DNA of 64,000 bases, taken from assembly GCF_900129095.1 (NCBI RefSeq), contig NZ_FQVA01000002.1, positions 248,001 to 312,000 on the forward strand, written 5' to 3'. The stretch comes from Microbulbifer donghaiensis (GTDB lineage Bacteria; Pseudomonadota; Gammaproteobacteria; Pseudomonadales; Cellvibrionaceae). This document shows, one piece after another, positions 62,469 to 64,000 of the stretch. Position numbers and translations under genes: made by a program. The notes under the pieces were generated by a model that saw nothing but the letters and a program-made list of their open reading frames with translations, searched no databases and was not told the origin of the DNA. The first letter of the stretch is position 1, and every line of letters starts with the position of its first letter.

Positions 62469-63530
62469 ATGAGTGTCAGCTATGTGTTTTTTACCGGCAG
62501 CGCCTGTGCATTGCTGCTGCTGGCAGTGGCCAAACTGGCGATCAGCTTCCGGCAGCAGGCGGCCGGCCGTTGGCTGATACTGCTGCTCGGCGGAGTCTTC
62601 TTTTACCTGCTGCGCCCGCTACTCCCGGTGGAGAACGCCTGGATTGAAGTACTACTGGACCTGCCCACCGACCTGGTGCCGGCCGCCTTCTGGCTGTTTG
62701 CGTTCACGCTGTGCAGTGAGTGCGACCGATTCCCGCGCTGGGGCTGGGGCCTGGTGGCGCTGTCGATCGCGGTCAGCACCGCGGCCAATCTCGACCTCAG
62801 CATCCTGGCGGGGCCCCACGAGGCGCTGTACATACTGTCGCAACCGTTCAAGCTGGGCCTGATCACCGCCGGCATGCTCGCACTGCTACAGCAGTTCCAC
62901 TCCGACCTGGTGGAGGCCCGCCGGCGCCTGCGCGCCGTGCTGCTGATCGCGGTCGGTGGCTATATGCTGATCGTGATCTGCGCCGAATTCCTGTTCTCCT
63001 ATCAGCCGGTGCCGGCAGGTGTGCCGACGCTGCACGCAGTGCTCGCCAGCCTGCTGACCCTGGCGGCCTGTCTGTGGCTGCTGGCTGTGTCACCCAGTGC
63101 GCTGGCGGAGTCCCTACCCCAGGTTGCGGAGCCGGAAATCGAGATCAACGAGACAAAAAACGAGCCGCCGTCGCTGGACGAACAGCAACGTCTGTTACTG
63201 CAGAAGCTGCAGGCGCATATGCAGAGCGGCGGTTACCGACACACGGGGCTGACCATCCGCGAGCTGGCCGATCAACTGCATGCGCGCGAGCATGTTCTGC
63301 GCGCGCTGATCAATCGCCACCTGGGCTATCGCAACTTCAACGAGTACCTGAATCAGTTCCGCATCGACGAGGCCAGCGCGCGCCTGGCAGATCCGGACCA
63401 GGCGCACCTGCCGGTGCTCACCATCGCCCTGGATATCGGCTACCGTTCCCTGAGCCCGTTCAATGCCGCCTTCAAGCGGCGCCACAGCCTGACGCCCACG
63501 GAGTACCGGCGGGAAAAACTGCCGGCCTGA
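62469..63530 (+). CDS. Membrane-anchored AraC-family transcription regulator
   Basis: A 353-residue protein with about seven predicted transmembrane helices (first 215 residues) and a C-terminal AraC-type helix-turn-helix pair (about 250-353; LTIRELADQLHAREHVLRALINRHLGYRNFNEYLNQFRIDEA and LDIGYRSLSPFNAAFKRRHSLTPTEYR). The ATG 62469, with GGAGG upstream, is preferred to the GTG one codon earlier. It sits next to a sterol-desaturase-family gene, the usual pairing for this family. It likely senses a membrane or lipid signal. Confidence 0.88.
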   Translation: MSVSYVFFTGSACALLLLAVAKLAISFRQQAAGRWLILLLGGVFFYLLRPLLPVENAWIEVLLDLPTDLVPAAFWLFAFTLCSECDRFPRWGWGLVALSIAVSTAANLDLSILAGPHEALYILSQPFKLGLITAGMLALLQQFHSDLVEARRRLRAVLLIAVGGYMLIVICAEFLFSYQPVPAGVPTLHAVLASLLTLAACLWLLAVSPSALAESLPQVAEPEIEINETKNEPPSLDEQQRLLLQKLQAHMQSGGYRHTGLTIRELADQLHAREHVLRALINRHLGYRNFNEYLNQFRIDEASARLADPDQAHLPVLTIALDIGYRSLSPFNAAFKRRHSLTPTEYRREKLPA

Positions 63531-63680
63531 TACGCCTGTTTTCGGATTCCGTCAGCTCTTTTTTCAGTTTCAGCAAGCACTAGCGCCCGCTTTGCGCCAG
63601 ACTCAGCGCACCACCTCGGGGCTTGCGACAAACGCTTCCCCTTGCAGAGGCTGGCACCAAAAGAATAAAAAGGTGAGGGT

Positions 63681-64000
63681 ATGGAGTTCTTCTGGGAACT
63701 GTCGCTGGACTGGACGGATCACTTCCAGCGCGATCTTTTCCGCTACCTGCTGGCGGCGACCGCCGTCAGCCTGTCTGTAAGCTGGCTGTTCCGCGGCTGG
63801 ATGGATAGGCGTCGCATTCAGAATCGCCGCGCCGGCTGGAAGGACATCCGCCGTGAGATCAGCTTCTCCATGCTCACCCTGGGCGTCTTTGCCACTGTCG
63901 GCATCATTACCAGCATCCTGCGGGACTGGGGTCTGGTGCAACTCTACTGGCAGTGGAGCGACTATCCGCTGTGGTGGAACCTGCTCAGCCTGCCCGTCGT
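63681..64000 (+). CDS. Sterol-desaturase/fatty acid hydroxylase-family protein, N-terminal part (runs off the right edge)
   Basis: The first 106 codons of a membrane protein starting MEFFWELSLDWTDHFQRDL. It has a hydrophobic helix (about 23-38), a basic loop (RRRIQNRRAGWKDIRREIS) and a second helix (about 62-80), in line with the N-terminus of AraC-adjacent sterol-desaturase proteins, as I recall them. The histidine motifs lie beyond the window, so this is a probable call only. AGGTGAGGGT precedes the ATG. Confidence 0.6.
   Translation, partial: MEFFWELSLDWTDHFQRDLFRYLLAATAVSLSVSWLFRGWMDRRRIQNRRAGWKDIRREISFSMLTLGVFATVGIITSILRDWGLVQLYWQWSDYPLWWNLLSLPV

Overview
The window looks like chromosome of a marine, high-GC gammaproteobacterium, most likely from the Cellvibrionales (Microbulbifer-like). 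This placement is inference from gene content and order: an aspS-yebC-ruvCAB-ybgC-tolQRAB-pal-cpoB-queE-queC block, a class GN sortase with its dedicated VIT/VWA substrate, an Azotobacter/Pseudomonas-type AceF active site, FabV as enoyl-ACP reductase, a HiPIP, and 367-residue PurC. No phage, IS element, CRISPR array or rRNA operon was seen.

Left part (1-12.7 kb). A partial dapA is followed by an LpxL-type acyltransferase, a DUF2789 protein, a Tas-like aldo/keto reductase and fabV. A YciA-like thioesterase and a DUF2238 membrane protein read the other way. Next comes a sulfur-flavoured locus: a DecR/CyuR-like Lrp regulator divergent from a SufS-like PLP enzyme and an ETHE1-like persulfide dioxygenase, then a membrane fatty-acid hydroxylase family protein and a translationally coupled SulP transporter/universal stress protein pair.

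Middle part (12.7-30 kb). A near-consensus sigma-54 promoter preceded by a cluster of TGTCCGC/GCGGACA sites starts an operon for a MacAB-like exporter: adaptor, ATPase and two FtsX-type permeases. It is followed by a small secreted NTF2-like protein and an NtrC-type response regulator/histidine kinase pair, a self-contained and probably autoregulated module. Next are an M6 secreted metalloprotease, a Tat-exported HiPIP, and an AraC regulator divergent from an RND efflux adaptor and pump; their shared intergenic region holds long direct repeats that look like operators.

Middle-right part (30-46 kb). There is a small membrane protein with a beta-carbonic anhydrase, three unrecognised small lipoproteins, and aceEF with a palindromic operator candidate in the aceE promoter. 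The sortase/substrate pair, purC, a PerM-family protein, a TusA-like protein, the periplasmic protease BepA and nadA follow.

Right part (46-64 kb). Two identical tRNA-Lys(UUU) genes are followed by the queuosine genes queC/queE, the Tol-Pal envelope operon, ybgC, ruvBAC, yebC, aspS and an FmdB-type zinc ribbon, all on the minus strand. On the plus strand are an HU-family protein with a histone-H1-like tail, proS, a lytic transglycosylase, a membrane-anchored AraC regulator and the start of a sterol-desaturase-family gene. REP-like and MITE-like inverted repeats are concentrated between the ruv genes and at several 3' gene ends.
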